In this document: positions 1 to 6,914 of the stretch, piece after piece
Layout of the letters: every line of letters starts with the position of its first letter
Numbering within the stretch: the stretch's first letter is position 1
Assembly: GCA_041490205.1 (NCBI GenBank)
Contig: JBGPSQ010000035.1
Location: 1-18,795 of the forward strand
Reading direction: 5' to 3'
Length of the DNA stretch: 18,795 bases
Source of the DNA: DATDDB01 sp041490205
Lineage (GTDB): Bacteria > Pseudomonadota > Gammaproteobacteria > Burkholderiales > Gallionellaceae
Program-made: the position numbers and the translations under genes
Notes under the pieces: generated by a model
Seen by the model: only the letters and a program-made list of their open reading frames with translations
What the model was told of the DNA's origin: nothing
Database searches by the model: none

Positions 1-267
1 CGCCACCAGGTCGATGCCCACGGTGTCGTGGCGGTTCAGCTCAAACGCCAGCCTCAGCTTGGTGCCCACGCCGTCGGTGCCGGACACCAGCACCGGTTCA
101 CGGTATTTTTTGGAAATTTCCACCAATGCGCCAAACCCGCCGATGCCGCCCAGCACTTCGGGGCGCATGGTACGCTTGGCAAAGGGTTTGATGTTTTCGA
201 CCAGCCGGTCGCCCGCGTCTATGTCCACTCCGGCATCGCGGTAGGAAAGGGGGGTTTTCTGGCTCAA
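1..267 (-). CDS. purM: Phosphoribosylformylglycinamidine cyclo-ligase (AIR synthetase), 5' part only
   Basis: PurM closes the imidazole ring of FGAM to AIR with ATP, the fifth step of de novo purine synthesis, in the cytoplasm. Only the first 89 codons are present; the gene runs off the left edge. The visible protein carries the N-terminal signature of the family: SYRDAGVDIDAG, then RPEVLGGIGGFGALVEI, then KYREPVLVSGTDGVGTKLRLA and HDTVGIDLVA. These match the start of E. coli PurM almost residue for residue. No ATG fits; the best start is a TTG giving M-S-Q-K-T-P-L-S-Y, which aligns with the E. coli N-terminus and has a weak GAGA-type ribosome site upstream. It is divergent from perM, a common arrangement in Betaproteobacteria. 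Identity is essentially certain; the TTG start is likely. Confidence 0.96.
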   Translation of the reverse strand, partial: MSQKTPLSYRDAGVDIDAGDRLVENIKPFAKRTMRPEVLGGIGGFGALVEISKKYREPVLVSGTDGVGTKLRLAFELNRHDTVGIDLVA

Positions 268-359
268 GTTGAGTTCTCGCTTTCTTCGGGATAAAGTGCC
301 GGAAGTTCTGGGGCACCGGAGCTTAATTTGAAATTTAACAGGGACGGATTTTACCTCAA
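268..359. promoter_or_regulatory. purM/perM divergent intergenic region
   Basis: This 92-bp gap separates two divergent genes and must hold at least their ribosome sites and probably both promoters. I see AT-rich candidates, for example TTGAAA at 328-333, but no convincing -35/-10 pair on either strand. No PurR-like palindrome was recognised. It is listed to mark a regulatory region, not a defined promoter. Confidence 0.4.
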
Positions 360-1418
360 ATGACCCAAGAACGTTCTGCTGCACTGCAATGGCTGGTCGG
401 CGCTGCCTTATTGGCTGGGTTGATCTATTTGCTGAGGCCCATCCTTACCCCGTTTGTGGCGGCAGGCATCCTGGCTTACCTTTGCGCCCCGCTGATGAAC
501 TGGCTAAGCGCCCGCAAGGTGCCGCGCGCGGCAGCGGCGCTGCTGGTAATGTTGCTGCTCCTCGGAGCGCTCGTATCGTTCATGCTGGTATTGGTGCCGG
601 TAATGCAGCGGGAAATATCGATGTTCTCGATGCGCCTGCCGGCGCTGATCGAAGATTTGCGCGTCAAAATCATGCCCTTCCTGCAGCAATATTTGCACCT
701 TGATGTCCAGTGGGATGGCGAGGCTTTGCGGAACATGCTGACCGTCCAGTGGCAGCAAAGCGCGGGAAACGTGGCGGACAAGGTGTTGCCGTGGCTGGGC
801 GGCGGCAGCGCGGCCTTGCTTAACTTGCTGATGAATGCGGTTCTGCTGCCGGTGGTTCTATTCTACCTGCTGCGCGATTGGCCGTTGCTCCTGGAAAGCA
901 TCGAAGGACTTGTGCCGCGCCGCTGGAACAGGCTGGCTTCGCAGATTGCAGCGGATGCGGATGCCGTTCTGTCAGAATTCTTGCGCGGGCAGGTTGTCGT
1001 CATGCTGGTAATGAGCCTGTTTTACGTGACCGGCTTGTGGTTCGTCGGACTGCAATTCGCGTTGCCGATTGGCCTGGTGGCCGGGATGCTAGTATTCATT
1101 CCCTATGTGGGCATGATTACCGGGCTGGTGCTGGCAACGCTGGCATCCGCCGCCCAATTCACCTCCTGGGGCAGCGTACTGGTGGTGTGGGCGGTGTTCG
1201 GCTCCGGGCAGTTGCTGGAAGGCATGGTGGTCACTCCCCGCCTGGTGGGTGAGCGTATTGGACTGCATCCGCTGGCGGTGATTTTTGCGTTGCTCGCTTT
1301 CGGGCAAATGTTCGGTTTCTTCGGCGTGCTGCTGGCGCTGCCGCTCTCCGCGGTCTTGCTGGTCGGCTTGCGCCACGCAAGAGCTCACTACTTGTCCAGC
1401 CCCCTGTATCGCGAATGA
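360..1418 (+). CDS. perM: AI-2E family transporter / PerM-type permease
   Basis: A 352-residue polytopic inner-membrane protein of the AI-2E exporter (PerM/TqsA, DUF20) family. Length matches E. coli PerM (353 aa). Hydrophobic segments lie at about 10-50 (two N-terminal helices) and 55-80. A long soluble stretch (about 85-150) is characteristic of the family, and a C-terminal bundle follows. The C-terminal part holds the family's conserved stretches: FLRGQ near 206-210, then GLVAGMLVFIPYVGMITGL and a final LAVIFALLAFGQMFGFFGVLLALPLSAV. Substrate is unknown; members have been linked to AI-2 export or ion/proton antiport, and this one cannot be assigned from sequence. The stop codon overlaps the hda start (ATGA), so the two are translationally coupled, as in many relatives. 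Confidence 0.9.
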   Translation: MTQERSAALQWLVGAALLAGLIYLLRPILTPFVAAGILAYLCAPLMNWLSARKVPRAAAALLVMLLLLGALVSFMLVLVPVMQREISMFSMRLPALIEDLRVKIMPFLQQYLHLDVQWDGEALRNMLTVQWQQSAGNVADKVLPWLGGGSAALLNLLMNAVLLPVVLFYLLRDWPLLLESIEGLVPRRWNRLASQIAADADAVLSEFLRGQVVVMLVMSLFYVTGLWFVGLQFALPIGLVAGMLVFIPYVGMITGLVLATLASAAQFTSWGSVLVVWAVFGSGQLLEGMVVTPRLVGERIGLHPLAVIFALLAFGQMFGFFGVLLALPLSAVLLVGLRHARAHYLSSPLYRE

Positions 1419-2068
1419 CACAGTTACTGCTCGACATCACCCCGGTCTGGACGCCCACGCTGGAAAATTTCGTGGCGGGGCGCAATGTCGAATTGCTTTC
1501 GGCCTTGCGCCACACGCTGGCAGGCGCCGCCAGCGAGCGATGCTTCTACCTGTGGGGCGAGACCGGCAGCGGCAAGAGCCATTTGCTCCAGGCCGCCATG
1601 CGCCAGGCCAGGGCAATAGGGATGTCCACGCAATATGCCAGCGCTGCCGTGCCGGATGCCGCGCAGGCGGTGGCGGTGGACGATGTCGAATCGCTGGACG
1701 AAGCCGGGCAAATCGCCCTGTTCGCACTCTATAACCACCAGCGCGAAAACGGCGGTTTGCTGCTAGTGAGCGGCACTTCGGCACCCGCGCATCTTGGCCT
1801 GCGCGACGATTTGCGCACGCGTCTCGGCTGGGGATTGGTGTATCAAGTGCAGCCGTTGACCGATGCAGAGAAATCCCTGGCGCTGGAGAATCATGCACTG
1901 GCGCGCGGCTTCGAGTTGCCGCGCGAGGTGGTGCAATACCTGCTGCGCCATGGGCGGCGCGACCTGCCTTCGCTGCTGGCGGTGCTGGATGCGCTGGATG
2001 CGCAATGCCTGCGCCTGAAGCGGGGCGCCTCCGTGCCGCTGCTGAAAGAGGTGATGCACATCGAGTGA
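1415..2068 (+). CDS. hda: DnaA-homologue Hda, regulatory inactivator of DnaA
   Basis: Hda is an AAA+ protein that, bound to the DNA-loaded beta clamp, stimulates ATP hydrolysis by DnaA and so prevents re-initiation of replication. The 217-residue product has a clamp-binding peptide at its extreme N-terminus (QLLLDI, residues 3-8). It then has Walker A GETGSGKS (48-55), a Walker-B-like VAVDDVE (86-92), a sensor-1 strand LLVSGTSAP (116-124), an arginine-finger segment DLRTRLGWG (132-140) and a sensor-2 region GRRDLPSL (180-187). It lacks the DnaA DNA-binding domain, which separates Hda from DnaA. The start overlaps the perM stop by 4 nt and no internal promoter was seen. The DVE in place of DDxE at Walker B is usual for this group. 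Confidence 0.93.
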   Translation: MTQLLLDITPVWTPTLENFVAGRNVELLSALRHTLAGAASERCFYLWGETGSGKSHLLQAAMRQARAIGMSTQYASAAVPDAAQAVAVDDVESLDEAGQIALFALYNHQRENGGLLLVSGTSAPAHLGLRDDLRTRLGWGLVYQVQPLTDAEKSLALENHALARGFELPREVVQYLLRHGRRDLPSLLAVLDALDAQCLRLKRGASVPLLKEVMHIE

Positions 2069-2187
2069 GCGGGAAAATTTTGGGATGGTTGATTTCCGCC
2101 AATTCTGCGACAATCCATCCTCAGTGCACTTGAACTCGTAACGTTTTGGACGTAAAGGCAATTATTCTTAATATATCGGAGAGCGTG

Positions 2188-2829
2188 ATGAAAAAATCAG
2201 TTTTATTGTCTGTGATGCTGGCGTTGCCTTTTGCTGGTTTGGCGGTTTCTGCCCAAGCGGGGAATGCCGTAGCGGATGTCGATGTGCATGTATCCACACT
2301 GGGAGTCGGGCTGGGTGTCGCTTTCCCGGTCAGCAACTCCGTTGACGCGCGCATTGGCTTCAATCAGTTCAGCAAGTCTTTCAGTACAACGACCACCAAC
2401 ACCACCGCCGCCGGTACCACTAACATCAACTATATCGGCAACCTGAAGCTTTCCACGATCGATCTGCTGGCAGACTGGCATCCATTCAATGGCATGACAC
2501 ACCTGACAGCGGGTTTGATGTACAACAACAATAAGTTCGAAGCGACCGGTGTTGACCAGACTACTGGTGCATCCGTGAATGCCACGGTCAACTTCAATAA
2601 AATGGCGCCATACCTTGGCTTCGGCTGGAGCGGGCAAGCGAAGAATACCGGGTGGTCGTTCAAGTCCGACTTCGGCGTGCTGTTCCAGGGAGCGCCCACT
2701 GCGACCCTGACCACCAACAACGCAGTACTTGCCGCGACCCTGGCATCCGAACAAGCAACACTGAACGACAAATTGAAGAATTTCAAATACTATCCGGTCG
2801 TTTCCATTGGCATTGGCTACGCCTTCTAG
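2188..2829 (+). CDS. Small outer-membrane beta-barrel protein
   Basis: A 213-residue exported protein of unknown specific role. The start is set by a GGAGAG ribosome site at 2178-2183; an in-frame upstream extension is unlikely because it would bury the signal peptide. Residues 1-24 form a Sec signal peptide (two lysines, hydrophobic core, SAQA then cleavage before G25). The mature part alternates hydrophobic and polar residues in strands with a Thr/Asn-rich loop (about 57-75). It ends in the YYPVVSIGIGYAF pattern with the terminal aromatic residue that Bam recognises. Size suggests an eight-stranded barrel of the OmpW/OmpX kind, but I do not recognise the exact family. It sits between hda and a phosphatase and ends at a strong terminator, so it is probably its own transcription unit. 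Confidence 0.75.
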   Translation: MKKSVLLSVMLALPFAGLAVSAQAGNAVADVDVHVSTLGVGLGVAFPVSNSVDARIGFNQFSKSFSTTTTNTTAAGTTNINYIGNLKLSTIDLLADWHPFNGMTHLTAGLMYNNNKFEATGVDQTTGASVNATVNFNKMAPYLGFGWSGQAKNTGWSFKSDFGVLFQGAPTATLTTNNAVLAATLASEQATLNDKLKNFKYYPVVSIGIGYAF

Positions 2830-2863
2830 TTTTACGCAGGCATTCCTGCTACTGTAATAACCA

Positions 2864-2898
2864 CAGGGCCTGCATGTGGAATGCAGGCCCTGTTTTTT
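2864..2898 (+). terminator. Rho-independent terminator after the beta-barrel gene
   Basis: A perfect 12-bp stem (CAGGGCCTGCAT / ATGCAGGCCCTG) closes a 5-nt loop (GTGGA) and is followed directly by six T residues. It lies 34 nt after the stop codon of the beta-barrel gene and just before the ribosome site of the HAD gene. It is the strongest intrinsic terminator in the window. Confidence 0.93.
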
Positions 2899-2915
2899 GA
2901 CGATGGAGATGAGCA

Positions 2916-3578
2916 GTGAAACTGGCTTTGTTCGATCTGGATAACACCCTGTTGAGCGGCGACAGCGATTTTGAGTGGGCGCAATTCCTCATCGAACAGG
3001 GGGTGATAGACCGCGAATTGTACGAAGCCAAGAATCAGCATTTCTATGAACAATACAAAGCCGGGACGCTCGATATTCACGAATTCCTCGACTTCCAGCT
3101 TAAGCCCCTGTCACGCCACGCGCGCCGCGTGCTGGACGGATGGCATGAAGAATTCATGCGCATAAAGGTACGCGGCATGATGGGCAAGCCCGCTCAAGAT
3201 CTGGTGAACCATCACCGCTCGGCTGGAGATGTCTGTGTCATCATCACCGCCACCAACAGTTTCGTCACCTGGCCAATTGCGCGTGCTTTCGGTGTGGAAT
3301 ACCTGATCGCCACCGAGCCGGAGCAAATCAACGGTGAATTCACCGGGCGCGTGTCGGGAGTTCCGAGTTTCCGCGAAGGCAAGATTGCCCGCCTGGAAAG
3401 CTGGATGGACGATCGCAGTTGGAATTGGGGAAGTTTCGGCGACACCACCTTCTACAGCGATTCGCTGAACGACCTGCCGCTGCTGGGTAGGGTAAAACAT
3501 CCGGTGGCGGTGAACCCTGACGCCACGCTGCGGGCGCACGCCGAACAACACGGCTGGCACATCATCAGCCTGCGCTGA
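2916..3578 (+). CDS. HAD subfamily IB phosphatase (SerB-like)
   Basis: A 220-residue cytoplasmic phosphohydrolase of the haloacid dehalogenase superfamily, subfamily IB, related to phosphoserine phosphatase. All catalytic motifs are visible. Motif I is DLDNT (7-11, nucleophile D7 and acid/base D9), motif II is the threonine in IITATN (T111), motif III is the lysine in REGK (K156) and motif IV is SDSLNDLP (181-188, Mg ligands D182 and D186). The small helical cap lies at about 14-85. Translation starts at GTG, with GGAG 8 nt upstream. Relatives stand beside pcnB/folK in many betaproteobacteria. The substrate is not known: it may be phosphoserine, but related proteins act on other phosphomonoesters, so serB is not assigned. 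Confidence 0.87.
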   Translation: MKLALFDLDNTLLSGDSDFEWAQFLIEQGVIDRELYEAKNQHFYEQYKAGTLDIHEFLDFQLKPLSRHARRVLDGWHEEFMRIKVRGMMGKPAQDLVNHHRSAGDVCVIITATNSFVTWPIARAFGVEYLIATEPEQINGEFTGRVSGVPSFREGKIARLESWMDDRSWNWGSFGDTTFYSDSLNDLPLLGRVKHPVAVNPDATLRAHAEQHGWHIISLR

Positions 3579-3623
3579 TCTGGCGGGTCACAACGAGGTT
3601 TGCATCCTGAAGGAGATGGCAGC

Positions 3624-4139
3624 ATGAAACGAATGCTATGCGTCCTGCTCTTGCTACCCGGCATCTCATGGGCCACCACATATAAATGCGTGGACAAGGA
3701 CAAGGTTACCTACAGCTCCAATCCATGCGGGAAGGATGCGCAGGTCATGCGTTTTCACGGCGACCAGGACAATTCGCAGGAAAAACTGGAGGTGCGCATG
3801 GATGCAAGCCATAGTTATCGCACCCCCGGCACGGTTAACGGACGCCATGTCACCTTTGTGATCGATACGGGCGCTTCGAGGACAGCCATATCACAGCAAG
3901 TGGCCGATGCGGCCGGCCTCAAGGGATGCTCCAACGCGAGTTATGCTGCCACGGCAAACGGGATGGTGGTCAGCTGCCAGGTGACCGTGCCTGAAATCAC
4001 CTTTGGCACTTTCCATGTCCGCAACCTGGTGGTTGCAATCATGCCAAGCATGCCCGTCGATGCCTTGCTGGGCATGGACGTGTTGGGTCGCATGAAAATC
4101 CAGCAGGAATACGGGGTGTTGTATATCTCCGGGCAATGA
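3624..4139 (+). CDS. Secreted DUF4124 + retropepsin-like aspartic protease
   Basis: A 171-residue protein with a signal peptide (1-17, ending SWA) and a short DUF4124-type module (TYKCVDKDKVTYSSNPC, about 19-35). A single-copy aspartic-protease domain of the clan AA/TIGR02281 type follows. The catalytic motif is DTGAS (81-85) after the strand VTFVI, and the C-terminal LLGMDVLGRM (148-157) is the usual hydrophobic-Gly partner. Like retroviral proteases, such single domains must dimerise to form an active site. The start is fixed by AGGAGAT at 3611-3617; an upstream TTG in the same frame has no better ribosome site and would disturb the signal peptide. The natural substrate is unknown. The protein is probably periplasmic. 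The stop codon lies inside a small tandem repeat. Confidence 0.85.
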   Translation: MKRMLCVLLLLPGISWATTYKCVDKDKVTYSSNPCGKDAQVMRFHGDQDNSQEKLEVRMDASHSYRTPGTVNGRHVTFVIDTGASRTAISQQVADAAGLKGCSNASYAATANGMVVSCQVTVPEITFGTFHVRNLVVAIMPSMPVDALLGMDVLGRMKIQQEYGVLYISGQ

Positions 4140-4179
4140 TCCCAGTCAAAAATGATCCCAGTCAAATGATCCCGGGCCA
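4136..4179 (+). repeat. Tandem microrepeat, about three copies of ATGATCCC(A)GTCAA
   Basis: Two near-identical units (4136-4151 and 4152-4165, ATGATCCCAGTCAA plus extra A residues) are followed by a diverged third (4166-4179, ATGATCCCGGGCCA). The first unit contains the stop codon of the retropepsin-like gene. Slippage or a short tandem duplication explains it. No function is evident. Confidence 0.7.
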
Positions 4180-4238
4180 ACGACCTGCCAGCCAATTACC
4201 AAACTTCCCAGCCGCCGGTAAAATGCGCCAGACGCGGG

Positions 4239-4766
4239 TTACTCGGCATCACGTGAAACGAGCTTCCTTAAGCCGGTTTTCAGGTCGGCGAGCATGGCGC
4301 GGATGCGCTGCTTGATGCGCTGGTAGGCTTGCCAGCTGTCGAGGAAAGCGTGAATGCGGTTGCGGTAATACATGATCCACGCATAAAAGCTCGCAAACCA
4401 GGCAAGCTGCATGAGCGCCGGACGCGTGAGGTTGAAAATGCGCGAGAACAAGGCAAAGCCTGCAACCTTGGCGAAAAGAAAGATTCCGCTACCGATCACC
4501 CAATGCCCGGTGGCGATGGCATGCAAACCAAGCAGCTTTGCCGGCAGGAATATGGCGCTGGGCAATATGAAGGCAAGAAAAGCCCAGCGAGGCGGCAGTG
4601 AGGAGATGTGTTTTTCGACTGCGTGAACGACGCGCACCGCCCCCAGCCTGGCCATGAATGCTGCGGTCCAGTCCCATATGAACTCCTCGATGAGGAATAC
4701 GGCGGCTGCCAGCCACACGAAGGGGGCGAATGCAAAGTGCTTCAGCTTCAGCAGTACTGGCTTCAT
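4239..4766 (-). CDS. Conserved hypothetical inner-membrane protein
   Basis: A 175-residue protein that I do not recognise by family name. The start (MKPVLLKLKHFAF) is chosen because AAGGAG lies 4 nt upstream; a longer in-frame version would add 46 residues of uncharacteristic sequence. Hydrophobic helices are visible at about 11-28, 60-80, 86-108 and 118-134. They are followed by a basic cytoplasmic tail (about 137-175, rich in Arg/Lys, probably helical). A conserved-looking SLPPRWAFLAFILPS stretch begins the second helix. It is divergent from pcnB and lies tail-to-tail with the retropepsin-like gene, so it is transcribed alone. No substrate or enzymatic motif is visible. Confidence 0.7.
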   Translation of the reverse strand: MKPVLLKLKHFAFAPFVWLAAAVFLIEEFIWDWTAAFMARLGAVRVVHAVEKHISSLPPRWAFLAFILPSAIFLPAKLLGLHAIATGHWVIGSGIFLFAKVAGFALFSRIFNLTRPALMQLAWFASFYAWIMYYRNRIHAFLDSWQAYQRIKQRIRAMLADLKTGLRKLVSRDAE

Positions 4767-4797
4767 TTGACTCCTTGGGTCAGGCTGTCGGCGCGAG

Positions 4798-4803
4798 ATT
4801 CTA
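4798..4803 (-). promoter_or_regulatory. Candidate -10 for the minus-strand membrane protein
   Basis: On the minus strand TAGAAT (read from 4803 to 4798) is preceded by TTG and lies about 32 nt before the start codon. No clear -35 stands 17 nt upstream. It is a plausible but unproven promoter. Confidence 0.35.
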
Positions 4804-4843
4804 CAACATGATTCGAGTGCGCGATGGTCTGATTGTTCCTCAT

Positions 4844-4876
4844 TGCCGAAAGTTCTGCATGCCGAACAGTTCCGCA
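4844..4876. repeat. Direct repeat in the divergent pcnB upstream region
   Basis: Two adjacent copies: TGCCGAAAGTTCTGCA (4844-4859) and TGCCGAACAGTTCCGCA (4860-4876). They differ by one inserted C and one T/C change. They lie between the candidate promoters of the two divergent genes, where a regulator binding a direct repeat could act on either. A simple tandem duplication is also possible. Confidence 0.6.
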
Positions 4877-4971
4877 TGAGAGTCTTTCCGGAACAAAGTT
4901 TCACGCAATTTGCCGTTAGCCGCGAAATTCACGGAACACCGCCACTGTACAAGTGGATGCCCGGGACGGTG

Positions 4972-4977
4972 TATAAT
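4972..4977 (+). promoter_or_regulatory. pcnB: Candidate pcnB -10 box (TATAAT)
   Basis: A perfect sigma-70 -10 hexamer TATAAT directly preceded by TG lies 29 nt before the chosen pcnB start. No good -35 is found at 16-18 nt spacing, so it may rely on the upstream TG or an activator. The predicted leader is only about 20 nt. Confidence 0.45.
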
Positions 4978-5006
4978 CCACGCTTGAGTTGGTATTACTG
5001 TTGGCA

Positions 5007-6362
5007 ATGATAAAAAAACTGTTCAAGCGCGTATTCGGCAAAAAGGGCGGCAGCAAGACGTCCGGCAACTGCCGGGTGATCCCATTTTCCGAACATCATG
5101 TGAGCCGCGACGGCATCAGCTACGGCGCGCGCAAGGTGACCGACGGCTTGCAGGCGGCAGGCTATTCAGCCTTCGTGGTGGGTGGCGCGGTGCGCGACCT
5201 GCTGCTTGACCGCCACCCCAAGGATTTCGACGTCGCCACCGACGCCACGCCGGAAGAAGTGCGCCGGGTATTCCGCCGCTCCCGCATCATCGGGCGCCGC
5301 TTCCGCCTGGTGCATGTGATGTTCGGAGAGGATACGGTGGAAGTTTCCACTTTCCGCCGCATGATAGAAGCCGAAGACGCGGAAACCGACGAGCACGGAA
5401 GGCTGTTGCGCGACAACGAATTCGGCGATCAGGAGCAGGATGCCGCGCGCCGCGATTTCACCGCCAACGCCCTGTTTTACGATCCCGCCACGCAGCAAAT
5501 CTACGATTACCACAACGGCTATGCCGACATCCGCGCCAACACCCTGCGCATGATCGGCGATCCGGAAGTCCGCTACCGCGAGGATCCGGTGCGCATGCTG
5601 CGCGCCGTGCGACTTTCATCCAAGCTGGACATGAAGATTGATCGCGCCACTGCCGCCCCCATCTCTGCGATGAAAGGCTTGCTGGACAACGTTCCGCAGG
5701 CACGGCTGCTGGACGAGATGCTCAAAATGCTGCTGTCCGGACACTCGGCGGAGGGCGTCAAAAAACTGCGCGCGATGAACCTGCACCAGGGGCTGCTGCC
5801 GATGCTGGACGTGATCCTGGCGCAGCCGCTGGGAGAAAAATTCGTCATGCTGGCACTGAAAAACACCGACCAGCGCATCCACGAGGACAAGCCGGTATCT
5901 CCAGCCTTCCTGTTCGCTACCCTGCTCTGGCATGAGGTGCTGGCAGCATGGAAAGCACGGCAGGAAGCGGGCGAGCGCCCCATACCCGCCCTGCATGAAG
6001 CGATGGACGCGGTGCTGAACCGGCAACACGGGCAACTTGCGATTCCGCGCCGTCACGATGCAGTGATGAAGGAAATATGGCTGTTGCAGCCGCGCTTGGA
6101 ACAGCGCAGCGGGCAGCGGCCATACCGTTTGCTGGAACTGCCTCGCTTCCGCGCAGCCTACGATTTCCTGCTTTTACGCTGTGAGAGCGGCGAGGTGGAT
6201 GGCGAACTTGGATTGTGGTGGGACGAGTTTCAGGACGCCTCCCACGAGCGCCGTGCCGAAATGCTGCTGCCGGAAACTGGCGGGGGAGCCAAAAAGCGCC
6301 GCCGCCGGCGCAAAAAACCGGCGGACGGTGTTGGAGCGCAAGCTGAATTGCCGGCAGAATAG
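5007..6362 (+). CDS. pcnB: Poly(A) polymerase I
   Basis: PcnB adds 3' poly(A) tails to RNAs and so promotes their decay. The 451-residue product has the class-II nucleotidyltransferase core: FVVGGAVRDLLL (56-67) followed by PKDFDVATDATPEEV (71-85), with the metal-binding aspartates D73 and D75. It continues through RIIGRRFRLVHV (93-104), VEVSTFRR (111-118) and RRDFTANALFYD (148-159). The YREDPVRMLRAVR stretch belongs to the neck/RNA-binding region. The C-terminus is strongly basic (KKRRRRRKKP), as in PAP I rather than CCA-adding enzymes. Length is close to E. coli PAP I. The ATG at 5007 is preferred over an in-frame TTG six codons upstream because it gives the usual basic MIKKLFKRVFGKK start; its ribosome site is weak. 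Confidence 0.95.
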   Translation: MIKKLFKRVFGKKGGSKTSGNCRVIPFSEHHVSRDGISYGARKVTDGLQAAGYSAFVVGGAVRDLLLDRHPKDFDVATDATPEEVRRVFRRSRIIGRRFRLVHVMFGEDTVEVSTFRRMIEAEDAETDEHGRLLRDNEFGDQEQDAARRDFTANALFYDPATQQIYDYHNGYADIRANTLRMIGDPEVRYREDPVRMLRAVRLSSKLDMKIDRATAAPISAMKGLLDNVPQARLLDEMLKMLLSGHSAEGVKKLRAMNLHQGLLPMLDVILAQPLGEKFVMLALKNTDQRIHEDKPVSPAFLFATLLWHEVLAAWKARQEAGERPIPALHEAMDAVLNRQHGQLAIPRRHDAVMKEIWLLQPRLEQRSGQRPYRLLELPRFRAAYDFLLLRCESGEVDGELGLWWDEFQDASHERRAEMLLPETGGGAKKRRRRRKKPADGVGAQAELPAE

Positions 6363-6371
6363 AAAGGAACT

Positions 6372-6415
6372 GTAGGGCGGGCTATGCCCGCCATGCCGGG
6401 CGAAGCCCGGCCTAC
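6372..6415. repeat. REP-like double-hairpin palindromic element
   Basis: The 44-nt element fills most of the pcnB-folK gap. It has terminal inverted tetramers GTAG (6372-6375) and CTAC (6412-6415). Inside are two perfect 7-bp hairpins: GGCGGGC-TAT-GCCCGCC (6376-6392) and GCCGGGC-GAA-GCCCGGC (6395-6411). This layout resembles the dispersed GTAGGG/GCCC palindromes found between genes of many proteobacteria. It could act as an mRNA stability or attenuation element, or be a mobilised REP/MITE-type repeat. Confidence 0.8.
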
Positions 6416-6425
6416 TTGGAATGAC

Positions 6426-6914
6426 ATGCATACTGTATTCATCGGTCTGGGCAGCAATCTGAACGACCCGCAGGCCCAGGTATTGCAAGCATTGAAAGCG
6501 CTGGACGGCTTGCCGCACACCAGGGTCTTGGCGCGCTCTTCCCTGTATCGCAGCGCCCCCGTGGGATTCCTCGATCAGCCGGATTTCATCAATGCAGTGG
6601 CACGGCTAGAAACAGAATTAGCGCCACGCGCCCTGTTGGGTGCGCTGCTGGCGCTGGAACGGGCCTATGGCCGCACCCGCGAATTTCCCAATGCGCCGCG
6701 CACGCTGGATCTGGATCTGCTGCTGTATGGCGATTTGCGCCATCACGAACATGGGCTGACCGTGCCGCACCCGCAAATGCACAAACGTGCCTTCGTACTC
6801 CTCCCCTTGCTTGAGATTGCGCCGGGGTGCATCATTCCCGGTGTCGGCCCTGCGGCGGAGGCATTGCAGCAGTGCGCAGACCAGAAATTGGAGCGTGTAG
6901 CGGATGGCGCTTGA
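6426..6914 (+). CDS. folK: 2-amino-4-hydroxy-6-hydroxymethyldihydropteridine diphosphokinase (HPPK)
   Basis: FolK transfers pyrophosphate from ATP to 6-hydroxymethyl-7,8-dihydropterin in folate synthesis. The 162-residue product matches the family length. It shows the N-terminal FIGLGSNLNDP (5-15), the substrate loop SSLYRSAPVGFLDQPDFINAV (38-58), and the signature PRTLDLDLLLYG (91-102) with the two Mg-binding aspartates D95 and D97. VPHPQMHKRAFVLLPLLEIAP (113-133) follows. The ATG at 6426 gives the canonical start; an in-frame extension would read through the REP-like repeat. The ribosome site is weak. It overlaps the next gene by 11 nt. Confidence 0.95.
   Translation: MHTVFIGLGSNLNDPQAQVLQALKALDGLPHTRVLARSSLYRSAPVGFLDQPDFINAVARLETELAPRALLGALLALERAYGRTREFPNAPRTLDLDLLLYGDLRHHEHGLTVPHPQMHKRAFVLLPLLEIAPGCIIPGVGPAAEALQQCADQKLERVADGA

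Noticed and set aside
1437..2102. Open frame of 221 codons on the minus strand opposite hda
   Set aside because: It is a shadow of a GC-rich gene: Arg/Ala/Pro-rich, no motifs, and hda on the other strand has full AAA+ motifs.
2083..2120. GGATGG / CCATCC inverted repeat after hda as a terminator
   Set aside because: The loop is long, the stem short with a bulge, and no T-run follows.
2203..2754. Open frame of 183 codons antisense to the beta-barrel gene
   Set aside because: Composition is Gly/Arg-rich without motifs; the plus strand has signal peptide, ribosome site and terminator.
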